Source: Nautilus pompilius | Lineage: Eukaryota > Mollusca > Cephalopoda > Nautilida > Nautilidae | Assembly (NCBI GenBank): GCA_018389105.1 | Contig: JACATO010000132.1 | Coordinates: 124,001-188,000, forward strand | Direction: 5' to 3' | DNA length: 64,000 nt | In this document: positions 49,895 through 59,990 of the stretch, one piece after another | Layout: every line of letters starts with the position of its first letter | Position numbering within the stretch: the first letter of the stretch is position 1 | The notes under the pieces: model-generated | The model's input: only the letters and a program-made list of their open reading frames with translations | Told to the model about the DNA's origin: nothing | Database searches by the model: none | Program-made: the position numbers and the translations under genes

Positions 49895-51190
49895 GATTTT
49901 GAAAGTATATTATAACCAGCAGATATTACATAAAAATTAACAAAATACTGTTGTAGATGCAAGTCAAAATAATGAATAAAATCCTTTTGTATATAGAGCA
50001 AAAAATATGTGAAGAATCAGACAACATGGCTGAAACATTGATCCTGGCTATGCTATTGAATATGAAATACATAAAATTTCTAAAACTTTGTAAAACTTAG
50101 TGATGATATATATTTTTTAAAAAATCATCAAAACTTTATAAATGTAATATCTTGTCTGATTTGCAAAAAAAAAACATTTGGTTTGTCAGATAAAAAAGGT
50201 TAGAGATCATTGCCAGTTGAAACGTGCTGCACATGCTGACTATAATCTGCTGTTATCTTTCTAATGCAGTCTCTTTTTTCTTTTAAAGTTGTAACTAAAA
50301 AATGAAAAAGTATTATGCTTTCAACATCAGATCTGGAAAAAAAAATATCCTTTTCTCTTTTAAAGAAGTATTAGATGAAGAATTACTACAACTAAAAAGG
50401 GTGGAAAAAAAAATCAATAGGACATCAAACGAATGATTTTGAGATTTAATGGTGCAAGTGTTGAGAGACTATCTGAGCATTTGAAACACCAAGTAAAGAC
50501 ATAAATGAAGGTGTTTTATTTCTTTATTCTTGTATCTCTAGTCCAGATAGATTTAACAAATATTAATCTTAAGTTAAAATATTTTTATATAGATAGAACA
50601 AGCAAAACTGATAAAGAATTTGAGTATTGTAAAATTATAGCAAAAAATGTGTAGCTTAAAGACTTGGTGAATACAGTGATATACATAAGCTCTAATGAGT
50701 TACTTTTTGCTGATGTATGCTTAAAAGCTTATAAACTAGACCCATGTCAGTTTTTTAGTGCATCCTCTTTAGTTTGGGCAGATTGTTTGAAATTACAAAT
50801 TAAACTAGTGCATTTGACTAAATATCATATGATATGATGATTGAACAGGGCATCAGAGGTGGTAATTTTCTTTGTATCAGATCAATATGCTACATCTAAA
50901 TCTGAAAATACTATATAACAATGAAAAGTTTAAAGATGTAAAATCTGGTGATACACTAAAACTAACAATGAAAGAGTGTCAGTCTTTAAATAAAGATTAT
51001 GATACATCTAAAAAATAATTTATTTATCATCTGTCTAGATGCTTGTAATCTTTATGGTCAGACAGTATATCAACATTGCCGCCAGGTAACTTTTGTTGGT
51101 TATGACAAGATCAAACTACAAACTTTGCCTGATTATGTACAAAGTTTATAGCTGACTCAGAGATAGGTGTTGTTTATGAAGTTAATCTGG
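49895..51190 (+). pseudogene. Protein-primed family B DNA polymerase relic (viral/Polinton type)
   Basis: Motifs appear in the order expected of Polinton/adintovirus-type PolB but in shifting frames. A 'VDFES' exonuclease-region motif is at 49892-49906. A Cys-x-x-Cys block with 'FGLSDKK' is near 50150, followed by 'VRDHC' at 50199-50213 and then 'AAHADYN'. 'YKLDPCQFFSASSL' is near 50730, and 'GIRGG' at about 50849. Polymerase motif A 'CLDACNLYG' is at about 51032-51058, and 'DSEIGVVYEVNLE' near 51150-51190. The frame then stops at a hAT-like terminus (ctgtgcttctcaacc, 51193). Motifs B and C (with the second catalytic Asp pair) are missing or beyond the insertion. Many stops are present; it is not functional. 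No restored reading is attempted here. Confidence 0.7.
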
Positions 51191-51192
51191 AA

Positions 51193-52900
51193 CTGTGCTT
51201 CTCAACCTTATTTGATGATAAAACCATTTTTGGAGCTGGACACTGCATTGCAGAAATCCATGATGCACATCACTGAAAAACATCTGATGAATGTATTTCA
51301 ATAGCAAACCACACATGCACACCTTACAAATATGATTCAAGAATTACACAAAGTACATTAATTAATGACTGGCTTGCTGCTACTTTAATTTAATCATAAG
51401 ATCAAACTAAGGAATATATTTGAAGACAGTGCATTGTATCACAAAATCCAGGTTTTTTCTGAGACTGTTCCTCATTTTTGTTTTGATTTGTGTGAGACAA
51501 GAAAGTCCCTTCTCACAAAGATAGGTGTTTGGAAACTGAACAAGGGTTTTGATAGCCACCTCAAAAATTATGGGCATATCAACTTTTATCAACAAGGATG
51601 CCCAAAACCTTTCTCTGTCACCATTGAATCTTTGAAAGAGGTTCTTCAGAGTAATATTGTTGTGGAGTTTGGTGAGGAGCTCCATAAGCTCTGCGTTTTT
51701 CTGCGTGGTATGGTTTTGAGTAGAAAATGGATCCTGCGTGGTATGGTTTTGAGTAGAAAATGGATCCAAAATACATTGCCTTTCCTCCAGCCTAGTGACT
51801 TCTTTGGAATGTATATTGCAAAATTTTTTCTAGACCTTTCAGATGAGAGGGCACAAGTTCTTTTATCTCTTTAAAATCATCTGCATAAGCATCTGAAAGA
51901 ACTTGTAGGGTCAGAAAGCTTGAGAAATCTCTAAGCTCTACCTTGCCTTTACAAAATTTGAGCATCTTGAATACCTCCACTTTGATGTGTTGAGTGAAGA
52001 CATGAAGACAGTCTCATGGCCTTAGCCTTAGATTGAAAGAGTTCACCAGATCAAACACACATGCCAGGTAAGCCAATTTAAATATCCAAACAGGATCAGC
52101 AAAAAGTGAAGCCTTCCTTCTCCTTAATCAAAAAACACTAGAATTTCCTCTTGTAATTTGAACACCTTGTTGAGAACTCTTCCACTCAACAGTCAACTGA
52201 GTGAAGCAAGATCATTTTGTACTTGCTCCCATTTCCTTGCACAGTTTTTCCATTACCACAAGCCTTGATAGAATTTACAGGTTTTATCACATCTTCCAAC
52301 ACAGCCTCAAGTTCCTCACTGATATCCTGCAGTAAATTGTTTAACAGCAGGTGCCTCGCGATGAATGATGCAGTGCTTCAAAACATTGGGAAGCAACTGC
52401 TTGTATTCTGGTAATCACTCTCGAAACTATCCCTGTCATTGTTGTTGCTCCATCTGTGGTACTAGCTGAGCATTTCTTCCAGGGAATGTGGTGTTTTTTC
52501 ATGAAGTCCGACTGCTCACGTCAGTAGATTCGTTGATCTGCAGGCCAAACCGGCAGGTTGCTCAAAGTTTTTGAAGCAACCGATCTGTCAGGTTGAGACT
52601 GATGTCTAAAGCATCGTGTCGTTGGACAAAGACTGCCCTTAACTCTCCTTACAGCCTTTTCATCATGAATTTCTTCAGCTGCAATGATAAGGCTTGGCTT
52701 GATGACATCTCAGTGAATGTCTGCTTTTGCTTACACAAAACACCAGCAGTGTGTCATGATGCTCTCAACAGGTTTGCATGTTGATGATTAGACAACATGG
52801 TAGACTTGAAGGAGTCCTTGTTGCTGGTTTGTCTTAAGCTGATCTCCACAAATCAGACATTCTCCTCCTGGTTCAGAGCACAACATTTGATCATTAGGAA
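51193..52900 (-). pseudogene. hAT transposon (ZBED/SCAND3/FAM200-type) inserted in the polymerase relic
   Basis: The left end 'ctgtgcttctcaacctta' at 51193 resembles hAT termini. On the minus strand the order is normal for this group. A BED-finger-like CLICGDQ is near 52855. 'SSQALSLQLKKFMMKRL' is near 52690. 'LRDFSSFLTLQVLSDAYADD' is at about 51930-51870. The C-terminal dimerisation block is at 51620-51410 (RFNGDRERFWASLL, LVQFPNTYLCEKGLSCLTQI, KTKMRN), the most conserved part of hAT transposases. Several frameshifts and stops are present. An exact in-frame 33 bp tandem duplication lies at 51701-51766. The right terminus was not identified. Confidence 0.75.
51701..51766. repeat. Perfect 33 bp tandem duplication inside the hAT relic
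   Basis: Two identical 33 bp units (51701-51733 and 51734-51766), each beginning ctgcgtggtatgg and ending atggatc. On the minus strand they duplicate an 11-residue DPFSTQNHTTQ segment in frame. Perfect identity in an otherwise decayed sequence suggests a recent event. Confidence 0.95.
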
Positions 52901-53544
52901 GAGATAAAATCTAATAACAATGGAGTCCTCATTCCATTCCATTGACTTATTTCCTGTACTAAGATTTGTAATCTTTATGGTATTGGCAATATATTTTCTC
53001 TTTTGTGGCTACCCCATAACTGAGTTGCATAAGAAATTTGCCAGAGTTAACTGCTTCATTGTAAAAAAAAAAAAAAAAAAGTGTTCAGTTAAACAAATTA
53101 TAGTAATGAATAATCATTCAGTCTTTTTAGTTGGTTACATTTTAATGAATTATTCTAGCAACACTTGAAATCCGCTGCAGTACAGTGAAAGTAGATTAAG
53201 GTAAATATGATACGGTAGGCCATGTACTTTTTCATTGAATTACTCAATCTTTAGTGTTCTATGCACCACGCTAGTTAAAACAGATAAAGTTAGTACATTT
53301 TTAATATCCTGTTCTCGTTACTAAATTAATTGTTGGATTTACCTTTCTGACCATTGACTTTGGAATCTTAAATCTTCGCAATATTTGATGCTCAACATGT
53401 GACTGCTGTCCAGCTTCAGACTTCTTGAAAACAGTAACCAAACCATTTGCTCAGTTTAAAATTCACATAGCAACAATAACAATCTCCCATTCCTCTTTAG
53501 TCTGGCCTTTTTATATAGCCTGACCTTGCCTGAAGTGAAAAACG
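52901..53544. other. Spacer between hAT and mariner relics, possibly holding more polymerase sequence
   Basis: The string 'gtaatctttatggt' at about 52968 repeats the polymerase motif-A DNA at about 51045. The frame just after it contains YPITELHKKFA, resembling the 'YP--LH' block that normally follows motif A in this polymerase type. This may be the other side of the hAT insertion, but the similarity is short. A run of about 19 A residues lies at 53061-53079. The rest is unassigned. Confidence 0.3.
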
Positions 53545-54196
53545 TTCAATATGGTTAGGCACCTTGTCTCTGTTGAACCACTGTGCTGATCGTTTGTGAT
53601 TGTCGTAAAGGATCCATTTTTCATCACTTGTAATGATTTGGTCAAGAAATGGGTAATTTTTCTTATGACAAGCAAAAAGCAGATCTCCAATTGATGATTT
53701 TGTTGTTTATTGAATTAGTGAGGCACGCACTTGTCAAACTTTTTCTCCTTGCCAGTTGTGTCAAGATGCCAAAAACAGTTGTAGTGTGTATGTCAAACTC
53801 TCCAGCAATTTCTTGCACTGTTTGCGATCTTCATCATAGCTGGAAGGATGTCCGCTACGTTACTTATTTTCAAGGCTCACTTCTGATCGAAACTTTGCAA
53901 ACCATCATTGTACTGTGTGTTCATTTGTTGTGTCCTCACCCCAGCTTGCTTAATGTTACGAGTTGCCTCATGAAGCAAAATGGCACAAAAAACTTTTCTA
54001 TCCATGCTTCACCCAGAACCCTGAAACAAATGTCCTTTCTATGATTTTTGAAAAGGTAGATTTTGCATAATGTATGCCAAAGCACACACACTACAAAACA
54101 ATATATAAATTATCTACATACACCTCACGAGCATGCAAAAAATTAACCTCAAATTGACATAATATAAAAACCGACAAAACTTTTGTAATGGCCTAA
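53545..54196 (-). pseudogene. mariner element, copy 2 (truncated)
   Basis: Same family as 42145-42877. The right end (TA at 54197-54198) and the following about 200 bp match copy 1 closely. On the minus strand the HTH region is recognisable at 54000-53760. After an internal deletion the catalytic block IITSDEKWILYDNHKRSAQW appears at about 53645-53570, containing the first conserved Asp of mariner transposases. The left end is missing. Stops and deletions make it inactive. It lies inside the viral relic. Confidence 0.8.
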
Positions 54197-54198
54197 TA

Positions 54199-54588
54199 GA
54201 ACCTTCAGTGGCTATTTTACCCTTCACTGCAGTTTTAACAAAATCTCTTTCAATTTTTCTCTTAAATTAGAATTTTGAATATTATTAAGATAGTTCATTA
54301 AATAGATATCTTTTTGTATAGTGTTTTTGTCTTAAATTATGCTAATAAAATATTTGATCTTTTGCCTGGTTTTGGAGAATTTTCTGGATTTAATTTTAAA
54401 TCTAATAATGTTCTTTACCATAGTAATTATACCCTGATATATTTTTTTTAACAGAATATTTATCTCAGGCTTAATCACGAAGCTTTTCTAAAGATGATTG
54501 TATAACACCTCCAATGATTTTATTCCTGTGAGGCAAAGCATGTTATTCCCACAAATTCCACATATTTGTGTTAACATCAGTCTATATA
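54199..54588. other. Unassigned spacer
   Basis: AT-rich sequence between the mariner and Ginger-like elements, perhaps viral in origin. No domain is recognisable in any frame. Confidence 0.35.
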
Positions 54589-56497
54589 TTATGGTCAGAA
54601 CCTGAAATTGGCCAGTATTCATAAGGGCCAGTTATTGTCAATATTGGCCAAATTGACTGGCCAATCAACATCTCAAATATCTATGAAGAAAAATAAAATG
54701 TTTCAGACAATGGCTTGCCAATATCGGTAATGTCCAGGCTGTTGGCCAAAGTTGATTATCCACCATGTTATTCGGTTATGTTTTTTTCTGTGAATTACAC
54801 ACAATGGGCATCAGTCTGTGTAATTCCTTTGTGGTTTTAGGATTCTTTTGATGTTTCCTATCTGGCTTAACTTTTATTTTGTTTAACAACAACTGTCTGA
54901 AAATTTGGGTGATAACAATATTAATAGTTTTGAGGGAAATGAAATGGGAGTGCAGTCAAAAAGCATGTGAGAAAAGGCAACAATAGCATGGTCTTTTCTA
55001 AAATAAATACTGTCAACTCATAAGGAAGTGAAAGAGGGCAAAGGTGAAAAATGAAGTACATGTTTGTTGTTCGAATTGATTTGTGATTGGTGTAGGCACT
55101 AATGAGAAGCTTATTGTGCTAGTTATTGGCAAAGGAATGAAGATTTAATATTATATACACAAAGAGGAGTTATTGGACTATTTATTTTGTTATTGGTGCA
55201 CCCACTATATTAGAGCCTGACATTGGCAGAGAATTTTGAAGTCACTGGGATCTCTGAAATGTAGCCAAAACCATTCAAGAGAAACCTTGTCAAAGTTAAG
55301 TGTCTGTGGAGCAAGTTAACCAGGAAGTCTGAAAAAATGATGATAACCTGAATGTAAACAAACAACTCATTGCATGGGCTAAAGGTCTTCAAGGAAGAAT
55401 CAAAAGTGAGATACAAATAACCTCAGTACACAAGAAACAATCAACATGTACTACTGGAATTAGTAACCAGGAAGATCAACTCAGTGAAGAAAAACTTGCT
55501 CTTAAAATAGCTATGGAATTACAAAAATATTTCTTTCTTCCTGGTTTGTGAAAAAAGAATGCACAGGTCTCATAGTTGTAAATTGGGCAACAGATGTGTC
55601 CATGCATTGAGCAGAGTTTCTTCTGGCAAGGAAATGGAAGGATATGGCTCCAAAGTGGCTACTCTGTTTGGATATGGAAAAAAACAACAAAAGGAAACAC
55701 ATTGAACGTCACACTAGTTTGCACACCCAGCCTTCTGAAATGCTAAAACAATCGGACACTAAGTTTCCACCAGCCAAAGTAGGGGATTGCGGTAGTACAA
55801 ATACCTTACCCATATTAAGATAGGAGATCCAAGAAACACATTGTTTGCGATCATAACAGATGATGAAAATCATAACTTTATGCTCAAAGCTAATTCATGA
55901 TTTATACAGAAAAGTTATTGACTGTAGAATATGTATGCAAAGAGGAAAAACCATTGTGAGGAGTGGCTTCTAGTCAAATATTAACTGGAGTGCAGGGATA
56001 CACAAAGTGCTCAAGCACACTTAGATGTAATACAGAGAGCTGCAAGTGTAAAGAGAGCCAAGAGAATTTTCGGTAACTCAAAGTGCCACAGTAGTATAGT
56101 CTGCTGCAAATTCTCATGCCACCTTGCTGTGAATTAAATAATTCTTCAATTGTATTTTAAAATATGATAATGCTATTTTTGTAATACATTTTCTACATAA
56201 TACATCTAATTTTTAAAAGATTTTGTTAGTTTTATCAAGTTTAGTTTTATGAGTAAATCAAGTTTTATGAATGAATGTGTTTTGTCAATTTCATATTAAA
56301 TGTTTTATAGTCTCATGAACTAAACAGCATGGTCCCTTGAATAAATTTAGATTTCTAACTTTGGCCAGCAGAATCTTAGTCAATATTTATTTTGTTCAGC
56401 AAAGGCCTGAAATTCTTGATTTTTCTAATTATTTCAGACATTGACCATGGCCGATACTAATAAGGACCACTGGCCAGATTAAAAATTTTGGTCATAA
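54589..56497 (+). mobile_element. TIR-bounded DNA transposon of Ginger/KRBA2-like type
   Basis: The left end 'ttatggtcagaacctgaaat' followed by 'tggccagt' pairs with the reverse complement of the right end, 'ttatgaccaaaatttttaat' followed by 'ctggccagt'. The inverted match extends at lower identity through 'gtcaat'. The interior, about 1.9 kb, contains + strand remains of an integrase-type protein C-terminal region (separate entry). TIRs around an integrase-like gene with a C-terminal Cys-rich domain fit Ginger-type elements or the related KRBA2-like family. The target duplication is unclear. Confidence 0.55.
55375..56135 (+). pseudogene. Ginger/KRBA2-like integrase C-terminal region, decayed
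   Basis: In shifting + frames three conserved parts can be read. A zinc-finger-like segment is at about 55590-55690 (CVHAL, GKEMEGYGSKVATLFGYGKK). An SH3-like 'KFPPAKVGD' followed later by 'NTLFAIITDDENHNFMLKA' is at about 55755-55890, typical of the domain after the integrase core. A C-terminal cysteine cluster is at about 55985-56110 (GVQGYTKCSSTLRCN, ESCKCKE, then NSKCHSS). This order is what I know from KRBA2-like proteins of invertebrate Ginger elements. The catalytic DDE core upstream is not recognisable. The frame at 55375-55550 (QGRIKSEIQITSV and following) is unassigned. Confidence 0.55.
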
Positions 56498-56814
56498 CAA
56501 ATGTTCTCTTACTGATATCCTGTTACTTTTTTAAAATTAGTTTCAGTTTTACATTTTATGCAATTAATTTTAGTAATGTTTCATATATAATTGAGTCTTA
56601 ATCCAGAGTTTCAAGAGAGCATGTATTCCACGATGCTTATTCTTCAGTTCTTCAGATTCATCTCTAGTTCCAGCATAAGATTTTTGGTTGTGATTTCGTA
56701 GAAAGGGACTGGGATCCAGTATAGCAGTTGTCAGAATTATTTTCCTTAAAGTGAGCACGAAACTAAATGAATAAGTTTAGAACATTGGAAAAATGAATAG
56801 TAAGAATTATTTTT
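56498..56814 (-). other. Unassigned segment with a 62-codon minus-strand frame
   Basis: Between the Ginger-like element and the ATPase relic lies an open minus-strand frame, 56758-56570, Lys/Leu-rich, with TRDESEELKNKHRG in its middle. No family is recognised. It could be a small viral gene on the opposite strand or a chance frame. Confidence 0.3.
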
Positions 56815-57290
56815 TTACTTCCTAAAAGTCTATCTGGGTTGGTTATAGGAGAAAGAGGATGTGGCAAAACTGCTATTCTTATGTGCACATGTTGTTCTAG
56901 ATTATGGATTTTAGATTATTCCAGAATATGGGTTTGCAGAATCTTTATACCAGCCTGGTTATCAAAACTGAAAACGATCTGTTAATAAGCAACAGATAAA
57001 TAAATATCTCTTCAAATGAAAATGCATTAACACACAAATTTAGATGCCTATTATTTCATAAACATTTTGAAAAGGAACAAAAATGAACTAGAAATAGGTG
57101 TGGAATACTTTAAAGATCCAGATGGATTGTGATTCGAATGAGATTGATTCAGAATATTTGGGATGCATTAGTTAGGTTAATAAGAATGAGTTTTGATGAA
57201 TTTAATATTTTAGGAAAGTGTTGGAAGTTAGATGGGTTTGTGGTTACAGATAAATCATCTAATAAGAGATAACAATCATAGTTTGTTGAA
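56815..57290 (+). pseudogene. Viral packaging-type P-loop ATPase relic
   Basis: A Walker A motif GERGCGKT is encoded at 56848-56871, preceded by hydrophobic 'GLVI' and followed by a helix, as in FtsK/HerA-type packaging ATPases. After a frame change the next block reads SLYQPGYQ at about 56940-56965, a conserved string after the first strand-helix in the animal Polinton-like ATPase group. Near 57194-57260 'FDEFNILGKCWKLDGFVVTD' resembles the C-terminal Cys-Trp / strand block. The middle part with Walker B is missing; the whole is about 158 codons where the family has well over 200. Stops and frameshifts show it is dead. Confidence 0.5.
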
Positions 57291-59394
57291 TTTTATTATG
57301 ACCTAAAGATTCTTCAGCAACTTTGCTGATTCTGTAGGCATCTCCACTTTGTTTAATGATATAATCAAAGCTTCCTACAAAATCAATTTTTTAAATATAT
57401 GAAATGTTTTTTATATAAAATAAAAACAGGAAAGATTAAAGAATTTAAGTATTTCATCTGATCTAAAGAGAGATTAAAGAAAGTTTATCATTAAAAAATT
57501 GGTGAACAGGATTTTAATACTAAAACTAAATTATTTCAGCTAATTACAAATGGAAAGAAGCTCAATTACTTACTTAAAATCTAGAAATGGTACTTTTAAC
57601 ACCTAAAAATTAATACCAATAGAAGAAAATTAATTGTTGAATGTACCTGTTCCTTTTATCAATTCTGCAAGCTTTTTTAATGGCTGACAACAAAGTGGAT
57701 GCAGCTGCTGAAGAAAATTGAGCTTCCAAGGATATCAGTTTCTGCATTTGCTTTACAGCATTGAAATCTAACAAATATTCAGTTGAATTACCAAATCAGC
57801 TTAGTATTGATGATGATTATAGAATTAACTCAGTATGGGAACTTTTAGCTTAAACAAAACCAGATGAAAATATTCCTTCAGAAGTAGAAATTAAAAGTCG
57901 TTACAATTTTAATGTGCAGCTTATCTATTTATCACAACACTGATGCTTCACAAATTAAATTACATTCAAGTAAGTTATAAATAGAACAGATATGTTGCTT
58001 CTGAACTAAGGTGAAGATAAATTATTTAAAGTCCAGCAAAAGATTAATCTGGACCACGAAAATTTAAACTACAGAGCCAGACATATCTGGGTGAAAGTGA
58101 TGCTGCAGGCACCTTGGTAGAACAGGTACTATATTTTTACTTTCATAAATTGAAAGATTTAAGTTTACTTTTAGCATCTAATCAAGCTGTAATGATGAAG
58201 CTTTTAAGGAAATAAATGTAATTGCTGATCATTTGTTGTTATTAAATTTTTAATAGAAAAACTAATGTTTTAAACAATATAAATATTTGAAGAACTCGTG
58301 TATAAAATAGTAAAATGAAGAAACTCAGCAAGTAGCAGTAGACCTGAAACTCAAAGATTCTTAGTTTTGTTTTATGATCAAAAACTACAAATGTACAGAT
58401 TTTTCTCAAATACTAAATTTAGATTCTACAAAACAACATGAAATTATTCTAATTAATCTGAAGAGAGAGAGCTCTCTTTCAAATGCAAGTACCACAAATA
58501 ATATTTTTAAATAAAGAACTGATAATTGAATTTGATAAGCAATAAGGAATATTACATTACTTTTAAAGCTAATAATGCTATTATTATTATTATTATTATT
58601 TTATTATTAGTTTTAAATATAAAGTTTATTTTACTGTGGTGAATAGTTCAAAAACTTAAATAACCCTAAAATTTTAGCTTTTGTTATAATGAAAATGATA
58701 ATTCAGTAGATTTTACCACTTTATTGTTCATTGTGATTTAATAAAAGGTTAAATATAATGGACATAGCTCTCAAATGTTATATGAGTTTTTTCCCAAATG
58801 TTTCATTTTTTTAAGCATTAATTTGAATTACAGTTTAAGAGGAAAATAGTATAGATCTCTGAAATGATGTAATATCTATCTCTTAGATTGCATTTTAGAC
58901 AAGTTTAAAAGGTGGTACTTTTTTTCGAAAATTAAACATTTAATAGAAAGAAGAGGGATGAAAGAAAAGCTATTATTGAGAGAAATGATACTTTAAGGAA
59001 TCCTTTAGTAGAATGGCTGGATATGTTCTTAATAATCCAAAAACAACAAGCTATGGGAGATAGTGCTGAAAGTATTACCGAAGCTAAAAGATTTTTTTTT
59101 TTAACAAATAAATCCAAACTCTATTGAATAATTCTAGTAATTCTAATAGTTAATACAAATTAAGTCTATTCAAGGCATACATTTTTTAATTGCTGGATCA
59201 GGAACTCAAAGACTTATGGAAAATTAATTAAAAAAAAAATTTTTCTTTAAAGCAAATAAAAATGGAAAAAGGATTTCAGAAAATTGGCTAAAACTGCTAT
59301 AAGATCAACTTGGATGTTTATAGATTTTTTGTATGTTAAATGAAATATAGTGACATAGCAAGAGATTTAGCTATTGATGAAACTATAAATAAAT
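57291..59394 (+). other. Decayed region between ATPase and capsid-like gene
   Basis: Probably minor viral genes. Open + pieces include one starting MADNKVDAAAEEN at about 57681 and one containing RNDTLRNPLVEWLDMFLIIQ at about 58983-59050, which is hydrophilic then helical. I cannot assign either. A (TTA)n run is at 58578-58609. Stop density is high. Confidence 0.35.
58578..58609 (+). repeat. (TTA)n microsatellite
   Basis: About ten TTA units with one interruption. Confidence 0.9.
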
Positions 59395-59990
59395 ATGAGT
59401 TTCAAGAGCGAGTCCATAACTTGCACAAATCTAAGTAATCCTGGTGCAGAATTTGATATTACAATTCAAAATCAAGATGCACATTTGTTGCCCCACACAG
59501 CTGGGCTGGTGTTTAAAGATGAACTTCTGAAAGTTGATAATATATGTTTGGTGAATAATGGTATTTAGCATTTATTTAGTCTAAATATATTTTAGGTGGT
59601 AAAGAAATTGAGACTATACTTTATCCAGGTCAAGCAGCAACCATGAAAAGACTGATAACTTATCTAGATTTTAGTAAATCCAAAGGATTGAATTAATGTT
59701 GGTAAAAAGACAATCAAATTCCAAGGGTAGCTTTAATTTCTATATACCACTAAGTCTCTTTTTTGTTGTTGATTTTGTGAAGGCTATTAAAAACTAGTGT
59801 ATGGAATGAAGAATCAAATTGTTTTGATAAGAGAGAGAATGATGCAATATTTTTAGAGCAAATGGAGTTGCAGTGAGAAAAATTAATTTCTTGAGAATAG
59901 CACTATATAAATATATAAAGTTGTCCGGTGAACAGAGAATAAAATTTATTATAATGCTTGAAAGTAACTTATAATATTAGTTATGCTAAT
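59395..59990 (+). pseudogene. Major-capsid-like protein relic (double jelly-roll type suspected)
   Basis: An ATG at 59395 opens a 57-codon frame, MSFKSESITCTNLSNPGAEF and onward to NNGI, stopping at TAG 59566. In the next frame the sequence continues GGKEIETILYPGQAATMKRL and FSKSKGLN (about 59594-59695). Later IPLSLFFVVDFVKAI appears near 59743, and a weak GVAVRKI block near 59862. The order NPG, then NNG, then 'G-EIE---PGQA-TM', then 'F-KS-GLN', then 'IPL' follows the N-terminal half of capsid-like proteins found beside PolB and packaging ATPases in animal Polinton-like sequences. The C-terminal half is missing. Assignment rests on memory of the family and should be tested by profile search. 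Confidence 0.5.

Larger units (their letters stand above)
49860..59990 (+). mobile_element. Endogenous Polinton/adintovirus-like DNA virus relic, about 10 kb including nested insertions
   Basis: Three virus-type genes lie on one strand in order: a family B DNA polymerase (49895-51190), a P-loop ATPase of the packaging type (56815-57290) and a major-capsid-like gene (59395-59990), with uncharacterised remnants between the last two. hAT, mariner and Ginger/KRBA2-like elements sit between polymerase and ATPase, accounting for most of 51193-56497. This gene set is characteristic of Polintons/Mavericks and adintovirus-like or Polinton-like viruses of animals. I did not find terminal inverted repeats, an integrase or a protease, so both ends are uncertain. 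All frames are broken, so it is a fossil. The call is an inference from several short but ordered motif matches. Confidence 0.6.

Noticed and set aside
51434-51874. 146-codon + strand open frame
   Set aside because: It is the antisense of the hAT transposase C-terminus, which is recognisable on the minus strand.
53649-54044. 131-codon + strand open frame
   Set aside because: Antisense of the mariner transposase HTH region.
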